Assembly: GCA_963682175.1 (NCBI GenBank) | Contig: OY821772.1 | Span: 46,212,925 to 46,276,924 of the forward strand | Direction: 5' to 3' | Source: Triglochin maritima | Lineage: Eukaryota > Streptophyta > Magnoliopsida > Alismatales > Juncaginaceae | Length of the DNA: 64,000 bases | Part shown: in pieces, positions 11,540-23,887 of the stretch | Layout of the letters: every line of letters begins with the position of its first letter | How positions within the stretch are numbered: position 1 is the stretch's first letter | Program-made: the position numbers and the translations under genes | The notes under the pieces: model-generated | Seen by the model: the letters and a program-made list of their open reading frames with translations, nothing else | Database searches by the model: none | Told to the model about the DNA's origin: nothing

Positions 11540-13700
11540 CAAGCACAATGTTTATTTTGGACTTAAGATTTATTAGTAATTTTGTAAGGATTTTTTAGGT
11601 TACTAATGTGTTTTGGGCATAATGTGTTTTTAAGCCCATGATTGCAATTAAGGTTTCTAATTGTTGTACAAATTGCTCTTGTATGGACGATTATGAACAA
11701 TTATAGAATATACCAGATTGTGTGAACTTGGGTAAATTTGTGTGCTCTTGTTTGATGATTGCTCTTCATTTAATCTGTGATTTTGTGAGTTTGAATTTTT
11801 AAATTTAACATCAATTAATATAAAATTACCACTGATTTTATGCCAAAACTATAAATACAACAAATATGTAATACATTTTCTTAGTTCCCGTTGATGACTA
11901 CTTGCACGTCTATTTTACCTTTTGCTGTCCCTTAGTACAACATATTTTCATGCATAGTAGATTTACAACATGTCAGTCACCATAATAAATTGGCTTCTAA
12001 TTTCAACATTTTCAGAAATTAGTAATATCCAGAGTCAAAGTAGGCAACCATAGCCGAGCCTATTAGTTCTTGATACAACCAACCATAGCTAATTTATAGT
12101 TTTGTTGATCGTATCTTATCTATCCACATGTTGAGTTGAATGACTTCTCAATGTAATCAACTATTCATGTTCACACATATACAATATACAACAAGAATTG
12201 AAGCCATCTAAGTGCAAAATTGTTATGGCATCTACCTCTAACGCCAACATGAACAATCATATTGTATAAATTGAAAAAAAATACGTAGACCAAAATTTAC
12301 CACTCATCATTATAACATTGTATTTGAGCTAAGGCAGTATCACCGACTATCACTCCTCTTTTACTTTATGATCTAATAAGCCATTTAAAAACATTAATAA
12401 GTCAAACACTCCACAAAGGAAAAAAGACAATATTCATTTAACATACAGTGATATTTAGAGTCGGGGATCCTATAACGAACAAAAGTAGACCTAGTAGACC
12501 CGAGAGTTAGGTCAGGGCGTGTCAGCCCGACCTAGCCCATCGACAACCCGACTGGCTGACCTGAATTTGGCCGGTCCGACACAGCTCAGCCCATTCGACT
12601 GGTCTGGTGTGCCGTGTCAGCACGCCAGGTTGGATTTCCAGCCTGACATAACCCACCGTACCTGGGTCACTGTCGTGCTGGGGGGCAACACCATGTCTAA
12701 GCAAAAGACAATTTTGTACATTGTCCAACAAACCTAAAAAATCCAAATACGAAGTTGATTTTGTACATCAAAAGATCAAATCACGTTGAAATCGGTCACG
12801 TTTATAAAGCAAATTTTACCTAAAAATGCAAGAGACATGATGCACGATCCATATGGGAAAAATGCATTGAATGCCTTGATATATTCCAAGAATGACTTTA
12901 TTCTTGTGTATAAAGACATTAAAATTTTGCAACTAGTCAATCTTATTTTCCAGCACAATCTCTTCATGACAGTTAAGATCCAATAATTTCTAGGTTGCAC
13001 ACCTAAGCTGTGGTACTTGGCATTAAACCCGTAGAAAGATTCAAGTGGCCGAATTCATAACAAATTAACTAAAAAATATCAACCAAATCAAAAGTTGTGT
13101 TGAAAGTGATAACCGACGTTGATGGAAACAAACCAAATGAAAACAAAAACCAAAAGATGAACACAATAATATAATAACTGGAGCAAACAAAACAAATGTA
13201 AGGTGAAAATAACACACAAATAATATAATTAATTAATGGATATAATGGAAACATTTCTCTCAAATGAAAGTTCAATTACACAAAGGGTCATATAGATTAT
13301 AGAACTTTCGGAGTCTTTCCAATTTCTTTGGAAAAAAGTTTGTTAAGTTCCAAAAACATGATTAAAAGTCTAATGGTTCAGAATTTTGCTAAAACAATTC
13401 TAATTTGAACCTGTGACCATGTGTAAAAAAGGAATATAAAAGCGTGTATAATTTCAAAAACTTATAACGTTAACTTTTGACATATAATGGAGTCAATGGA
13501 AAATCGGAAGAGACAAACCTCAAAGGAGAGCAACGAATTAGAGTAATGCTTAACAATGAGAAAGGGAAAACTTATAACATGAATAGCGCAGGTAAATCTA
13601 ATCGAACTAAACATTTCTCGCAAATAAAAGATGATCACTTCTTTTTTTCCAATTTAAGTTATCATATAATATTTAGTTAAAACAACAACCGTGGGACCAC
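11540..13700. other. Intergenic, no gene seen
   Basis: AT-rich. A GC-richer stretch at 12490-12700 has many short GCCCGACC/CAGCACG-like words and looks like a decayed repeat; its frames on both strands are not protein-like. Further exons of the unidentified minus-strand gene upstream could lie here, but I could not define any. Confidence 0.45.
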
Positions 13701-13734
13701 CCTAAGGATATATCCAACAAAAAATGAATTATAC

Positions 13735-16700
13735 CTGTAACCCAAGTCCACATTCTCCATCATCCAAAAGTAACTTAATCTGCATAAAATAAAATATTAA
13801 TAACATTCCTGTAATGTCTTTTACCTTAAGTTCAAGCCCTCCAAGTTTCGTGAAGAGATCTGCATGTTGGGTGGGCCAACATCCTCCTAAGGGCACCCTT
13901 AACGGGGGTGCCCCGCCCGGGCGTTGGGCGTCCCGGGCAGACGCCCGGGCGCCCAAGGGAGGGGGACACGTGTCTCCCTCCCATTGGTTAATTTTTTTTA
14001 AAATTTATTTATTGGATGTTTTGTTATTAATGGATTGGGTATTTGTTATAAATGTGGGGTAATAATTTTTTGTAAGTGATTAAAATTAAGAAATTTCTAG
14101 AACCAACAATTTCAAGTTAAATAGAAAAAATATTAATACAATACCATAAGAACAATACATTAATAATACTAAAATACGAAATACAAACTAATGGAAATAC
14201 AAACCATACAAAATACGGACTACAACAAACTACACGTACCCATTCTCTTCTGCCCAGGCGAGAAGTTTATCGATTACTTTTTGATCCTTCTCCGTCGGGT
14301 TGTCCTTCCTCATCAGAGAGTGAAGCATGTCCAACTTATTTTTTATTAAATGCCTCTGGAAATTCCTTTCCGCTAACTCCTCTTGCTTGGAGAAATCATC
14401 TTCTCTGACTTGGGCGGTGTATCGAATCTGTTCTGCAAGTTCTCTAACATCGGTGTCTCTTTCGGGGCGTAATGCACTCTTAGCCTTTTTCTTAGCCTTC
14501 TTCACACCTTCTGGGCGTGTAGACGACTCCGGCATCAGCTCTTCTGCATCCGAGGGTGATTAGTCCTCGAGCCGTCCGTGCTCTTTCTTTTCCCAAGGCT
14601 TCCTGACTGGGGACTATTTTCATCGTGCAACTCCGGGGACTCCCAATCAACACGCACGGCATTAGCTCCGGAGATCACACTCTCCCATTTTGGGTACCTA
14701 CGCAACATAACCCAAGCATCAAAATAAAGAAATTTAGGCCCATGAGTTCGCTCGTAGATCACGTGCGCTTGTCGGACAACATCGTCGTCATTCTGGCCGC
14801 TCCTTTTCCGTCGGAATGCCTGATCGAAGCACCCGACCCACTTGTTCACAGCAGGTATAATTCTCCTCCACCGTCCTTTTAAGGACTCTGCGTTCCTTTC
14901 GGGTAGGCCAGTGCCTTCCACGGAGATGTCGTACACACGTTTCACTCTAGCCCACAATGAAGTAGACTTCTGGTTTGTCCCTGTCACCGCATCACAACTG
15001 ACTTCCATATATGCAGAGGCAAGTCTCTCGTCCTCACCTGTGGTCCACAACTTCGGATTGGCTTTGGCAGTTTGGACTTGCTTGCGGTGACGACGTTGTG
15101 GAGGTGAGGATGGTGGTGTGGGGGTGTGTCGTGGTGGGGACTCATCGTTGTCGTTACCCTCATCTTCAGTGTCCGCCATACTCTGACTACTTTTTTGAGA
15201 CATGGGTCGGCCAAACATCTGGAACTGCGGTTGATTATAAGGGAATGGTGGTGCATATTGAGAGTATCGTGAGAATGATAAGTTTTGATCTGGGGATGCG
15301 TAGTGAGAGAATTGTGGGAATGGTGAGTTTTGGTCAGGTGGTGGGAATGGTGGTGCGTACTGGGAGAAGTCTAGTTGTTGGAATGGTTGTTGGTAAAATG
15401 GACGTGAGGGATATGGTTGTGGATAGCGTGGATGCGGATTTGATTGTGGACGAGGGGGGAACGAGGGGGGTGAACGATGGTACTCCGGAGAAGACATTGT
15501 GGAAGAGATATGGGATGTAAGTTGAGTTTTGTGTTTTGTGGAAGAGATATTGTGTAGGGTATATATAGAGAAAAAAATAGACACTGTGCATTCACGCGGA
15601 CTACTTTTCTTACACGCGTATACTGTACATTCACACGGACTACTTTTCTTTCACGCGTGTACTGTACATTCACACGGACTACTTTTCTTTCACGCGTATA
15701 CTGTGCAATCACGCGGATTACTTTTCACGCACGCGTATACTGTGCATTCACGCGCGTTTCGAAATTCAAATATTCAAATTTCAAATATTCAAAAATTTGT
15801 GGTTTAATAGTGATTAATATTGTTAATTAATTAATAGTAATAATAAGTATATCGTGAATTAGAATTATAATGTAATTAGAATTAGATTTATATAAAATGT
15901 ATTTTGTTAAATGTTGTGTGAGAATTAAATTTGTTTAATTAAGAAATGATGTGGATGAAAGAGAGTGTAGGGTGGGTGGGGGTAGCCTGGGCATGGATAA
16001 TGGAGGTTTTTGGGTGGGTTGGGTGAGCTGACGTGACAGAGAGAGAAGCTGACGTGGCAGAGAGAGAGTGCAGGGCGTTGTTATTTCTGCTCTAAGCCAC
16101 CTCCACGGCTCCACATTTGGGGCAGTAACTGCAGAGTTTTGCCTACAGTCTGAGATCCATGCGTCAAACTGCAATGAAAATAAATATGATTTCAAATCTT
16201 GCATGCATAACCAACACAGAGAGATGGTAATCTCATGACAACATATTTCCAAGGACTAAGAGGACATTGAGAAATAACTTACAAACAACAGTAATTTATG
16301 GTCATTGGTACCTTCAAATAGCATACATTAGTGAAAAGATGAAATGTCTTGTGCTTTCAACATTTGATTTACCATTTTTCAAAGGAGTTAAACTTATTTC
16401 GTTGTATGAAAACAAACTTACTATAGTGAAGTCAAACTTTACCCTCTAAGCCTGAGATTACATCTACAATTCCATCTCTACGCAAAATATACTAACCAAA
16501 AGGAAAGAGTGTGCCAAGTAAACTATACAAAAAAGTTAGATCTAAATAATTTGAAAGACAAACAAACATTTTTTTACAAAGGTTGTGGTCATTGTTAAGA
16601 AAGAGAGATTAATTGTCATGTTCTAACCAAAATATTTTGCTAAAATTACTATGTCATGCAGAATATGCAAATGTTAGTGAAAATAGAACACCAACCATCA

Positions 16701-17538
16701 AAACTTTCATTCCACTTCTTTGATTTGTCAAGCAAAACACGGACCATGGAAAATCAGGAGCCAAATTTATAGTTCTGATTTTTGTCTCCATATAAGCCTA
16801 TAATATATTTCAGTCAAAATCATAATCCAATTCCAAAATAATTACCAAAAGTACCTCACCAAGACCTTCATTCAAACTGAACTTGAAGGGATAATTCTAG
16901 AAACATAGTGAACAATTAAAGAAAGAGCAATAATATAGTCACAAAAGAAAAATTAGATGCAATCCTGGTAGTATCCGTCAATTGAAGTCGTAGTTGTTTA
17001 CAATAAAATTATTCTGGGTACCGGTGGTAAATAATAATAGCAAGAAGAATTAATATTAGACTCTGGCCGTTAAATCTTCAACGAAATAATGGAATATCTA
17101 AATACATCAGCTATTAAAAACCCTCATATATATAAATGATCTAGACTGATAAAACAAATACAGCAAATCCCCACAACCATAAGCAGTGGTTCTTTTTAAG
17201 GCATTAGTAATAGCAATGCAATACGTTAACATATATTGTGCAAGTAATGAAGTCGGACATTATTGGTAAGATATTACATCTAAAAGGTTTGTGTAGAATT
17301 TTTTTGGATAAAATTATTAAATGGTTCAATCAATATTCCTTTGTACCAAGTGTGGAGGAGATAATGAACCAATAAAGTAAAAAAAAATAAAAATACATGA
17401 TATGATTTTCACACCAGAAAAAATGAAAAATCTAAGTTAAATAATAGATTGGAAGAACAAAACAAATTACTTTTACAAAGAATATTTCGTACCATCAAGA
17501 GGCTGAACGAAACTTTGACGCTTAAAATCTTCAGGCAT
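13735..17538 (-). CDS. Unidentified gene fragments: candidate exons interrupted by element C
   Basis: I do not recognise this protein. Minus-strand pieces with good splice signals are: 17538-17493 (starts ATG, MPEDFKRQSFVQPLD), 16896-16855 (14 codons, NYPFKFSLNEGLGE), 16797-16696 (34 codons, ...NLAPDFPWSVFCLTNQ...), and from 16168 (FDAWISDCRQNS... toward 16096). The last three are phase-compatible with each other. Beyond element C, further open pieces occur at 13880-13825 (GCWPTQHADLFTKLGG) and 13782-13739 (KLLLDDGECGLGLQ), each ending at a GT donor, but their frame relative to the 16168 exon is unresolved. The first exon does not join in phase, so an exon is missing or the locus is decayed. 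Expression or a homology search would decide. Confidence 0.3.
14230..15497 (-). pseudogene. Harbinger Myb/SANT-like protein with one frameshift (element C)
   Basis: The chosen start is 15497 (MSSPEYHRSPPSF), downstream of a TATA-like box (CTCTATATATACC, about 15557-15569); an upstream in-frame start would include untranslated leader. About 420 residues: a Pro/Gln/Tyr-rich N-terminus (1-110), an acidic linker, a trihelix/SANT-like domain (LWTTGEDERLASAYMEVS ... ESLKGRWRRI), a helical region (NDDDVVRQAHVIYERTHG ... RRYPKWESV), then a Lys-rich C-terminal coiled-coil tail (RPEGVKKAKKKAK ... AWAEENGYV). Such second proteins of Harbinger elements bind subterminal DNA and help transposase enter the nucleus (family knowledge). 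A 1-base indel near 14560 shifts the frame before the tail; otherwise the frame is open, making this the least damaged Myb-like copy here. Confidence 0.85.
15583..15760. repeat. 39-bp tandem array upstream of the element C gene
   Basis: ACTGT starts at 15583, 15622, 15661, 15700 and 15739, exactly 39 bp apart. Each unit holds two TCACGCG-type cores, so the cores recur about every 19-20 bp. On the minus strand the core reads CACAGTATACGCGTGA, matching the arrays in elements A, B and D. It sits just upstream of the Myb-like gene's TATA box. Confidence 0.9.
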
Positions 17539-17539
17539 G

Positions 17540-19290
17540 ATTTAGAACATCAACTGCATAAACCACAACTTCAACCCTGCAATAAAAATCAAAATTGTTG
17601 AACATTAACATGAACCCATTATTCTACGAAAGTCAGGAGGAAAATGAAACAACAACAACAAAGTCTTTTATTCCAAACTAGTTGGGGTAGGCAGGAGGAA
17701 AATGAAATGAGCAAAAAAAAATTAAAACACCCAAAACACACTAATTAAACGAAAACATCTAAACCTAAGAGGATATATATAAGATCAATATCTAGTGAGA
17801 CCAGGGCTCATCTTATTTGTTTAAGCCCCCTACAATCTTATCATTAGATTTAATTACGATTAATCTACTATTAATATCCACCGTTAGATCGTTTTATTAG
17901 TATAATTGTCATAACTGCAATCTACCTTACAATTTCAAATGAGTGATGAATATGGTAGGTGCTTAAATAGGCAGATTAGGCTCGATACTCCAGGTGTAAG
18001 GACAGATCCAGAGCCATTTGATTGAGATCGAGTGACTCACTAGAGAATTATTGTATATATATATGTAAACATTTAAAAATCAAGTAATGACAAATAGTGT
18101 GGAAAAAAGTACTGACAACGACGAAGAAGAAGAACAAGAAAAAGAAGAGAAGTACCGAGAAATGTTGAAAGGATGGAGTATAGAACGTCGGTGCCAACCC
18201 TAGGTAGGATATATAGCAAGTGAATGAGAAGCGACGTTCCGTCGAAGCCGTTGGAGGTGTTGTCATCACCGGTTGCCTGCGGTCGTTTAGGGTTTGGAAG
18301 AGAGGTTGTGGAATTTGTGTTAGGATTTGAAAGAGGTTACGAGAAGACGAAAGGTTGAGATTAATGGAGATGTTGATTTATAAATTGAACGATTTAGATT
18401 TGTTGAATTTTGCCATTGAAAGGTTGTATTTTGCCATTGAAAGGTTGAGATTGTATTTTTTTATAGTAAATAAACAGTCATGATTTAAATTAGGTACTAA
18501 AAAAATTTGATTTTACACTAAACCAATTATATAATATTATAGATTTGTGAATTGTCATAGACTTCTATGCAAAATGATTGACTATTTTAACATAAAGGGT
18601 TAGCAAACGGAAGGAGTCTTCTGACATTTTAAGTGTACCAAACAAATTTTATAAATTTGTAAGTGTAACTAAGCAAAATCGCAAAACTTGAGGTCATAAT
18701 CCAATATGGTTGGTTTTGAGGTGCACCCAAGCAAAAAAAAACCCATAAAATTATGTGCAAAACAACGTACAAGAGACTGAACACGAAAACACAACAAAAA
18801 TAACATCATTGTACTCCAACTTCATTTTTGGAAGTTGTTGTCTTCGGGCCCAATACATGATTACCTGGTAGTAGATCCAATGCTTGTATTCTCAATATGA
18901 TAATCCAAAGATCGCTAAACATACATGTTGAAATTGGTACAGTCCCCTCCTGATTTTGAACACAACATAACCATCTCAATTCCCAAAGCAAAGTGAATAC
19001 GGGAAAAAAATTTAATCGCAACACTTTAAAAAAAAGTAAACTGGGAAATAATTTCTTCAATCCAACTATAGACCTGAAACGAAAAACCAACATGAGGAGG
19101 ATCTCCGTACAAACGGCGGTCCCACTCGTTCCTGCTGTCATCCTTCCCTTGACAGACGCAACCTCTCTCTCTCTCTCTCCAAAAACATGAAAAAGCAGAA
19201 ACGGCGAAATTTGTGGGCATCAAAGAACGAGAAGAGAGTAGTAGTGTAAGCGTAGTGTTCCCAGCAAAAATCTAACCCCAAAACCCAAAT
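17540..19290. other. Intergenic, promoter side of dynein light chain gene
   Basis: AT-rich, with a purine-rich GAAGAAGAAG stretch near 18120 and a CT dinucleotide run at 19163-19180 that probably lies in the 5' leader of the downstream plus-strand gene. No further coding sequence was recognised. Confidence 0.5.
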
Positions 19291-19296
19291 GCCCAG

Positions 19297-21958
19297 ATGA
19301 AGGCCAATCCGCAAACCCAAATGGAGCGCGCGTCCGACGAGCTCGAGCGCCGGAGCCGCTACCTAAGCAGCCTCATACGCCAGCAGCGGACCAAACTCGA
19401 CTCCCTCGTCCTCGAAGAAGAACAACAAGAGCGACACGAAACCCTAAACGGAGCGCCGCCGAAGACGGTCGTGGAAGGCGACGAGAGGAAGATGAAGAAG
19501 GAGGAAGTGGTGCCAGCGAACGTTCGAATCAGGGCGTCGGATATGGCGCCGGAGCTCCAGAGAAGGGCGTTCAGGTGCGCGCGCGAGGTGCTCGACGAAA
19601 TGCCTAAGTTGGATAGCAAACGCTTCGCCCTCACGCTCAAGAAGGTCAGGCTTTTGTTGCCTTTTTGTTTGTTTTCGTTTTGGTTGCTTGGGTTTTGGTA
19701 AAGGTGCCGTTTTCGGGTTGGGATGGGTAGAGAATGGTTTAGGGTTTGGGATGTGATCACCGTTGGTTTGTTGTTTTGGGGGTTTTGTATTTTGGCGTTT
19801 GAAGTGCTAAAGGTGGCGTTTTTGAACTTAACAGTTAATCAGAACATATGTATGATGACTGAAGAGCTAAGACTAATTGGCTTGGATTTAGGTGTGATTG
19901 GGAGTTCATACAGTTGATTGCTGATTTGGATTTTGTTTTAACTGTGTGATTCGGTAATGCGAACGTAGATGGCACATCTCTAGAGACTCGCTGTTGAGGT
20001 GAGAAAGTCAAGGTTATGTGATCAACCTCACTGCAGTTATCCTATACAGCCAGACAGCCGATTTGGGTTTTTAGTTTTTACCGTAACATTAGTATCAAGT
20101 TATAGTTAATAGTGTTGCTTGGAAATTTAATATCGGGAGTTCTAGAGTTAAATCTGTTATTAGTCGGTCAATGTGTTGGGGTTTTGTTTTTAGGGATAAA
20201 CTGTGTGAATAGGTAAATCTCAGTGACATGTTATCTAGAGGTTGTCACATTAAAAGCAGGTAAAGAGGGGGAGTACAGGCATTACAGTTGGTATTATGCC
20301 CCTTCTTTGTGAAGGAAAAGATGATTCAAAAGAAAAGTGTGTTTCTATAAATTTGTCGATAAAAAGATACCAACCTCTTGGTGAGGGGCTTGCAGTAATC
20401 TGTTCTGGTTAGTGGTTAGATTACTTTAATTGTGCCATGATCTTGTTACTATTTTTTTTAAAAGGTAAAGTTCTTGTCTGTAAAAATACGGTTGTGACCT
20501 TGCAATTGCAAAAATGCTTGGAACGTTAATAGTTCCTACTAGGATGAGTGTTAAGTTCCATGAGCACCTTCTCTCAATCATTTCGAGGTTGGCTAATGTA
20601 TGGACTTTTTCTGGAATCATAGTAATCCGCTTAAGAGAAAGTACTTTTGGTACATTTTAACGATATAGACAGGACATACTTTGCCACTGATTCATGTTTG
20701 TTTTTTAGATACAGAATTTGGAATCGCAGAGACTCATGTGCTTAAAAAATTAAAGTATTAGGAGATGAGTGTGTTTGTTTAAAACAACAGAAATTAAGGT
20801 ACATTCATTGGATGTAAAATGGCAATTGAGCCAGTCAACTTTAACAGTGATTTCAAAAGGTAAATCACCTTCCTTTTTATTATCTTATCATTCAGTACAG
20901 CAAACTAATGATTAGAGTTGGAGCACTTTTCCAATTTTGTGATAATGTTATCCAAAAAATTGTGATAATGTCACCAAAGCTTGATATGCCTAATTCTTTC
21001 CTATTTCAATTGAGAGTCATGTCTCCAAGTTCCAGCTGGTGTGTGAATATAATTCTAACGTGAGTTGACAGGATGAGCTATCTCATATTTGAACCATTTG
21101 GATTGTTTCTGTCTGCCATTTTAGTGAAATCTCTTGTTGAAAGGGGATCTATTTACAAGTTGAAATTGCAAGCAACTTACTAATTATACTAGAGTCCTCT
21201 CCTGGAAAAAAACCCATTAGGGAAATCACTTCATGTTTAAGATCACGGATACTCTGGATAATTGGAAAAAGGATTCAGAATTTTTTCCTTGAGATTTCTG
21301 TATGGTGTTAAGCTGATCAGTGTGTACCTTCCCCCACCCCTTCATATTTCTGTATCAAGTTAAGCTGGTCCTATGATAAATATTAAATAGTATACATATA
21401 TTCGTAATTCTTCTCAACTCTCAAGCTCTATTTTCATGTTCTGGAGTTAGTTCTATTTGTAGTACAATCATCTGGCTATTTTACTTAAAAAAATAAAACA
21501 TGGATGTTTTAGCTGCTACTCTTGAGAAAAAAGATAAAAAAATATCCCAAAACTCATGCTTAACCAGTAAAGGCTATTGCTTAATGTAAAAGGTGAACAT
21601 ATTAAAAATGATATATAATTTATGGTTTTGCATGCTAAAATCTTCCATTATTCATTTAGACATGTTCTGCCAATATGAGATTTTATTTGTTGAGATTTAG
21701 TTTGGGTAGCAAGAATCTCTGAAATCCGTATGCGGATGAGAGCGACTCCATGAAATCCTTTATTTGGTTATTGACATTAATTCTCTTAATAAAAATCTGC
21801 AGGAATTTGACACTACATATGGTCCTGCTTGGCACTGCATTGTGGGCACAAGCTTCGGCTCATACGTGACGCATTCCGTGGGAGGTTTCTTGTACTTCTC
21901 CATCGATAAGGTTTACATTCTTCTCTTTAGGACCGCTGTCGAACCTCTTGCCCAATGA
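19297..21958 (+). CDS. Dynein light chain, LC8 type, plant-specific N-terminal extension
   Basis: Two exons, 19297-19644 and 21803-21958, both phase 0, give 167 residues. Residues 1-70 form a charged, Arg/Glu-rich extension (ERRSRYLSSLIRQQRTKLDS). The LC8 fold starts near residue 75 (NVRIRASDMAPELQRRAF) and runs through KRFALTLKKEFD across the junction to WHCIVGTSFGSYVTHSVG and FLYFSIDKVYILLFRTA, the strands that dimerise and bind partner peptides. LC8 proteins are homodimeric hub proteins; flowering plants lack dynein heavy chains, so here it probably acts in dynein-independent complexes, for example at the nuclear pore (family knowledge). A short upstream frame (ATG CCC AGA TGA at 19287) overlaps the leader. 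The intron is 2.16 kb. ATG 19321 is an alternative in-frame start. Confidence 0.9.
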
Positions 21959-23887
21959 CGATTGCAGTTTGGTGTATTTCCCTGGCATTTCTGCACTGGA
22001 AGTATCAAGCTGGTAACCGAAACACCTGTGGAGGTGGCCCTTCCGAAGGAGATTGCGTTAAGAAAATGCACGTGCTTACACGATCATAAATGCCTACGAT
22101 TTGATTAAACTGTTGATGTAAAACGTAAGACACGTTGAATGCATTTGTATTTTTTAACTTGTGCCAAAGGAGCTGATTTGGATAATCATTGTATTGTCAT
22201 TAACTATACGTAGTGCTCCTTGCTTACATGAAGGTATACAATTGAGTATTGCGAACTCGGGTATCTTGATATATATTCGTGAAATTCTCAAACATACGGT
22301 TTTTTTTTTGAAAGTAAAAACACGCAGATCTTTGCAACATAATTCTTTCTTATGGTAGTTTGGCATTTATCTTGTTTGTGACCTTTTATGTAATTCAGTT
22401 GATGGTTGAGACTTTGAGAAAATTCTGAGTACTGGTAATGGTTTGTATTGTCCACCCGAAAGGGTGAATTCGTCCGTGTTCAAATATCGGTTTGGATATG
22501 CATCAAAACAAGCATGAAAAGTGACGAAAAATGTTGAAGAAAGCAAAAAATAATACACTTTCGTGCAACGCACAATTGAATTTCGAATAATGTATTTCCA
22601 GTTCACCGTAGAAAAGAAACTTATAAAAAGTAAAAGAAAATATCGAAAAAGATGAATAGAGATGTAGGTGCTACGAGAAAAGCGAGGATTCCACAGCAAA
22701 CATAGGAACCTCGAGTCCAGAACACCCGATCGACGAATCGATCTCGATTTGGCACCTCTCTTCTCCTCGACTCCAACGGAATCAAGCTTCCGAAAGATCG
22801 TTTCAATTGAATAAAAGAGAAGAGTGCCCACACACAATAATTACGAGCAAAGAAATTTTGGATTAAATAAAAAAACAGTTGACTCCAAAAACAATCAATC
22901 GTTAGAGAGAAAAAAGATGGAAGAACGTAGCCGCGGCCTCCATGCAGACCCGAAGGATAAACCTACTTGTTGTACCTATAGGGTAACCCGTTAGGGTTTT
23001 CGTAGGGGAAGTAAAAGGACCTCAAATTTATGTTATTTACTACGATTTGCCCATTGTGACCGAGCATCTATAATTCTGTATACCTGGGTGTGGCCCATCA
23101 TTTTTTTTATTTCGATCAGGGCCCAAGTCCATGCTTGTATTCTTGTAATTGAAAATCAATCAACAGAGTTTTATTATTATTATTATTATTTTATTTTATA
23201 TTTTCTCAGCCCAAGTCAATAAGCCCAACCTTACTTTAAATCACAGACATACGACGTGCTGAAATTTGATCTATAATCTCAACTATATGAATATTAAGGA
23301 GCTAACCCGAATCGATTGGTATCTGCAACAACAAAGCATCAAAAATCAAAAGTTAGGTGGTTCGGAAACACCAACTCAAGTAATATAATTCCCAATTAGT
23401 CATTGATCACTACACTATGACATATGAAACTTCAAATAATACGACCAATGTCATTGCTTACCAACCTTCAGAGCTGATATTGCTAATTAAATTAAACCAA
23501 ACCTGGTTGGAACCAGACAGATGCCATTGTGCCAATACCATTACCGGTATCAAACTACCGATTAGTTGTTGCAACAGCATCCCTTGCTTCCACTGCAGGA
23601 AAGTTTCATATGATCATTACACATTTTGCTTTAAGCTTAGATAAATATCCATATACATTTGACGACTGGAATTTGGAAATAAATACACTTATCGGTGGCT
23701 ACACAAAAGTAAACATGAGCTACAACTCAAAAACACCCTTAAAACAAAACTGGATGTTATGCTTAATTTTAATGCATCCATCTTTAGTCAATTCCAGCCA
23801 ACATCCGTGCTCTGGCATCCTTTATTTTGCCTTCGACATGGTCCCGAATTCTTGAGTTTCGACCGCTTGGAAGCCATAAATAATTCT
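21959..23887. other. Dynein 3' flank and intergenic, no gene seen
   Basis: The first few hundred bases are probably the 3' UTR of the dynein gene. The rest is AT-rich with an (ATT)n run near 23170-23190 and no supported coding sequence. Confidence 0.45.

Larger units (their letters stand above)
13891..16092 (-). mobile_element. PIF/Harbinger element C (Myb-like gene only)
   Basis: A 2202-bp element flanked by TAA (13888-13890 and 16093-16095). The left terminus starts GGGCACCCTTAACGGGG. The right terminus, read inward, starts GAGCAGAAATAACAACGCCC. Both match the two ends of element B (57831-60042) over roughly 230-250 bp, in opposite orientation. The inside holds only the Myb/SANT-like gene, transcribed from the GAGCA end to the GGGCACCC end, and no transposase sequence. 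Confidence 0.9.

Noticed and set aside
12519..12746. Frames on both strands in a GC-rich patch
   Set aside because: Both arise from repeated GCCCGACC/CAGCACG words; low complexity and no recognisable domain.
16267..16449. Plus-strand frame with hydrophobic stretches
   Set aside because: Opposite the candidate minus-strand gene, 60 codons, no homologue recognised and no promoter context.
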